Shown here: piece after piece, positions 50,570 to 52,867 of the stretch | How the letters are laid out: each line of letters begins with the position of its first letter | How positions within the stretch are numbered: position 1 is the first letter of the stretch | NCBI RefSeq assembly: GCF_001622165.1 | Contig: NZ_LVWG01000013.1 | Span: 1 to 52,867, forward strand | Length of the DNA: 52,867 bases | Source of the DNA: Pelodictyon luteolum | GTDB taxonomy: Bacteria > Bacteroidota > Chlorobiia > Chlorobiales > Chlorobiaceae | Direction: 5' to 3' | Notes under the pieces: model-generated | The model's database searches: none | What the model saw: the letters and a program-made list of their open reading frames with translations, nothing else | What the model was told of the DNA's origin: nothing | Translations under genes and position numbers: made by a program

Positions 50570-52867
50570 ATGCAGCTTGAATGGCATTCGGCAGGGATCG
50601 GTGAGGTGCTTGAGGCACTTGATTCCTCCGAAGGAGGCCTCACCCGGGAGGAAGCCCTGAAAAGACTTGGGGAGGACGGTCCGAACCGGCTGACACCTCA
50701 AGAGAAAGTAAGCTGGTTCATCAGGTTTCTCCAGCAGTTCAACAATCTCCTGATCTATGTGCTGCTGGCGGCCGGAATCCTGACGGTGGCCTTGAACCAT
50801 CTGGTTGATGCCATGGTGATTTTCGGCGTGGTCGTGCTGAATGCGATATTCGGCTTTGTCCAGGAGGGTAAAGCCGAGAAAGCCATGGATGCCCTCAAGG
50901 AAATGCTTTCCCTGCAGGCGTTGGTACGCCGGAACGGCAGGACGCATCAAGTAAGTGCCGAGGATCTGGTAAAGGGAGACATCGTGCTGCTGCAGTCGGG
51001 CGACAAGGTGCCGGCTGATATGCGCCTCCTGAAGGTAAAGGAACTGAGGGTGGATGAGTCGATTCTGACGGGGGAGTCGCTTCCGGTTGAAAAAAACACG
51101 GATGCGGTGCGTTCCGGAACAGCACTCGGCGATCGCTTTTCCATGGCTTTTTCGGGAACACTGGTGACCTACGGCAAGGCGGAAGGGGTGGTCACTTCTA
51201 CGGGAGACGGAACGGAAATCGGCCGGATCAGTTCGATGCTGGCGACCGTCGAAACCCTCCAGACACCCTTGCTCAGGCGGGTTGAGGCGTTTGGCCGGAC
51301 CCTTACCATCTCCATTGTTGCCGTTTCGATCTTCATGTTCGTTTTTGGTGTATGGGTAAGGGGGTACCGGCCGGAGGAAATGTTCAATGCCGCCGTCGGG
51401 CTTGCCGTTGCGGCCATTCCCGAGGGCCTGCCGGCAATCATGACGATCACGCTTGCCATCGGCGTGCAGTCCATGGCCCGACGGCGCACCATCATCCGGA
51501 GGCTGCCTGCGGTCGAAACCCTCGGCTCCGTGTCGGTCATCTGCACCGACAAGACCGGAACCCTTACCTGCAACGAAATGACCGTGCGTTCCATCGCGCT
51601 CGGTGATAAAGGGTTCCAGGTGACAGGAGCTGGATACGACCCGCACGGGGCCTTTGTGCTTGATGGGCGGGAGGTTGATCTTGCCCTTCACCCCGACCTC
51701 AGGATGCTTGCTCATGTTTCGCTGCTCTGCAACGATGCCGTCCTTGAGCAGGAGGATGGCCGGTGGGTTCTTTCCGGGGATCCGACCGAGGGGGCGCTGG
51801 TCTCTTTTGGCATGAAGGCGGGGTATTCGGTCGATGCCGAGAGGGAGGAGTGGCCGCGCATCGATCTCATCCCGTTCGAATCGGAGCACCGGTTCATGGC
51901 GACCTTGCACCACAATCATGACGGCAGGGCCTACGTGTACCTGAAAGGGGCTCCTGAAGTGGTTTTAGAGCGTTGCGGGTCGGTATGGAGGGATGAGGGT
52001 GAGGGTTCCTTGAGGCCTGAGTTCTGGCAGAAAAAGGCTGAGGATATGGCTTCCCGCGGGGAGCGGCTGCTGGCGATTGCATGCAAGCCGGTGACGACCC
52101 GGCAAAGCGCGCTCGGGTTCGGGGATGTGGAGGACGGGTTCGGTCTCGTAGGGATTGTCGGCATGATCGATCCACCCCGAGAGGAGGCGGCGCAGGCGGT
52201 TTCCCGCTGCCGGGATGCCGGCATACGGGTCAAGATGATTACCGGCGACCATGCCGATACGGCCAGGGCAATCGGCAGAATAACCGGCATAGGGGACGGG
52301 CTCAAGGTCCTTCGGGGAAGTGAAATCGAATCCATGGATGACCGGGAGCTGATCGGCAAGGCGGCGGAGATCGATGTGTTCGCACGCAGCAGCCCTCTGC
52401 ATAAACTCCGCCTCGTGACGGCGCTGCAGGCGGGTGGCAACGTGGTTGCCATGACAGGCGACGGGGTCAACGATGCGCCGGCCCTCAAGCGTGCTGACGT
52501 CGGCATCGCGATGGGCGGAAAGGGAACGGAGGTGTCGAAAGAGGCTGCCGAAATGGTGCTGACGGACGATAATTTCGCCACCATAGCCAATGCGGTGGAA
52601 GAGGGCCGAACCGTCTACGACAACCTGATCAAGTCCATTCTGTTCGTGCTGCCGACCAACGGGGGGGAGGCTTTGAGCATCCTGTTCGCTGTCCTGCTCG
52701 GCTACACGCTGCCGATAACGGCGGTGCAGATACTCTGGGTGAACATGGTTACGGCCGTCACCCTTGCCCTCGCGCTGGCTTTTGAGAAGCCCGAAAAGAA
52801 CGTGATGCGGCGAAGTCCCCGAAAGCAGGACGAGCCGCTGCTTTCGCCTTTTGTGTCCTGGCGGATA
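50570..52867 (+). CDS. P-type cation-transporting ATPase (P2 type), 3' end outside the window
   Basis: The frame runs 766 codons to the window end without a stop. Marks in order are the actuator motif L-T-G-E-S, the M4 motif A-I-P-E-G-L-P-A, the phosphorylation site C-T-D-K-T-G-T-L-T near residue 325, K-G-A-P-E-V in the nucleotide domain, and the hinge M-T-G-D-G-V-N-D-A-P-A-L near residue 630. The N-terminus has the E1-E2 cation ATPase domain (W-H-S-A-G-I-G-E-V-L). PEGLP places it with calcium, sodium or magnesium pumps (PII) rather than heavy-metal pumps. AAGGAG 7 bases before the ATG supports the start. The last transmembrane helices are missing from view. Confidence 0.92.
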   Translation, partial: MQLEWHSAGIGEVLEALDSSEGGLTREEALKRLGEDGPNRLTPQEKVSWFIRFLQQFNNLLIYVLLAAGILTVALNHLVDAMVIFGVVVLNAIFGFVQEGKAEKAMDALKEMLSLQALVRRNGRTHQVSAEDLVKGDIVLLQSGDKVPADMRLLKVKELRVDESILTGESLPVEKNTDAVRSGTALGDRFSMAFSGTLVTYGKAEGVVTSTGDGTEIGRISSMLATVETLQTPLLRRVEAFGRTLTISIVAVSIFMFVFGVWVRGYRPEEMFNAAVGLAVAAIPEGLPAIMTITLAIGVQSMARRRTIIRRLPAVETLGSVSVICTDKTGTLTCNEMTVRSIALGDKGFQVTGAGYDPHGAFVLDGREVDLALHPDLRMLAHVSLLCNDAVLEQEDGRWVLSGDPTEGALVSFGMKAGYSVDAEREEWPRIDLIPFESEHRFMATLHHNHDGRAYVYLKGAPEVVLERCGSVWRDEGEGSLRPEFWQKKAEDMASRGERLLAIACKPVTTRQSALGFGDVEDGFGLVGIVGMIDPPREEAAQAVSRCRDAGIRVKMITGDHADTARAIGRITGIGDGLKVLRGSEIESMDDRELIGKAAEIDVFARSSPLHKLRLVTALQAGGNVVAMTGDGVNDAPALKRADVGIAMGGKGTEVSKEAAEMVLTDDNFATIANAVEEGRTVYDNLIKSILFVLPTNGGEALSILFAVLLGYTLPITAVQILWVNMVTAVTLALALAFEKPEKNVMRRSPRKQDEPLLSPFVSWRI

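Noticed and set aside
50306-51919. 537-codon open frame on the minus strand
   Set aside because: It lies antisense to the P-type ATPase, whose motifs are unmistakable. It has no recognisable domain and is a product of codon bias in GC-rich DNA.

Overview
This window comes from a green sulfur bacterium (Chlorobi, Chlorobiaceae; Chlorobium/Pelodictyon-like). The evidence is a cluster of chlorosome envelope genes (CsmA/CsmE-type, CsmB/CsmF-type and CsmC/CsmD-like), a bacteriochlorophyll c synthase (BchK), a B12-binding radical SAM enzyme of the BchQ/BchR/BchE type, a second chlorophyll synthase (BchG/ChlG type) and a BchC-like dehydrogenase. Species cannot be fixed from the sequence alone.

Layout. 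1-7.3 kb is accessory: the 3' end of an IS transposase, an AbiEi/AbiEii toxin-antitoxin pair with a probable operator, about 700 bases without a convincing gene, and a tightly coupled DUF6155 / SNF2 helicase / SWIM zinc-finger operon. 7.6-10.2 kb has tRNA-Val(CAC), a small chlorosome-type hydrophobic protein, a lipoprotein MsrB-MsrA fusion, and a UPF0251 (DUF134) / NifX-like pair behind a compact terminator-promoter-palindrome region. 10.2-13.2 kb (minus) is a four-gene operon joined by ATGA overlaps: chlorophyll synthase, glycosyltransferase 2, LOG protein, ZIP transporter. 13.3-20.5 kb (mostly plus) holds a membrane protein, an acetyltransferase behind a chain of mini-ORFs, a LysE exporter, an orphan Phd antitoxin, a D,D-carboxypeptidase, a Dabb protein, a Lys/Ala-rich DUF2934 protein, a ClC channel and a DUF89 gene broken by an amber codon. 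20.5-28.3 kb (minus) has a partial nucleoside-type ABC importer, the BchC-like gene, a sodium:solute symporter, a YvlD-like membrane protein, radA and folD. 28.4-33 kb (plus) is a housekeeping string: DUF3109, rpoN, hslV, hslU, aroQ. DoxX and TPR genes (minus) follow.

34.6-40 kb is the photosynthetic core. A minus arm carries CsmB/F-type, CsmC/D-like, a small broken frame, another hydrophobic Csm-like gene and a DUF2156 acyltransferase-like gene. A divergent plus arm carries the CsmA/CsmE-type gene, the radical SAM gene and bchK. Together they would supply envelope proteins and the last steps of bacteriochlorophyll c-type pigment synthesis. A six-PAS soluble histidine kinase with a repetitive tail and its OmpR-type regulator follow directly. 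44-46.6 kb is a second accessory segment, with an AAA ATPase / RloB-like pair that looks like a two-gene phage-defence system and 660 bases of mostly empty DNA. 46.6-52.9 kb holds universal stress protein plus SulP transporter, an iron-type alcohol dehydrogenase and the start of a P-type cation ATPase cut by the window end.

The points most worth a second look are three small proteins that share a histidine in a hydrophobic segment, an acyltransferase-like gene three bases behind one of them, an intercistronic hairpin in the csm operon, the mini-ORF chain before the acetyltransferase, the RloAB-like pair and the DUF6155-SNF2-SWIM operon.
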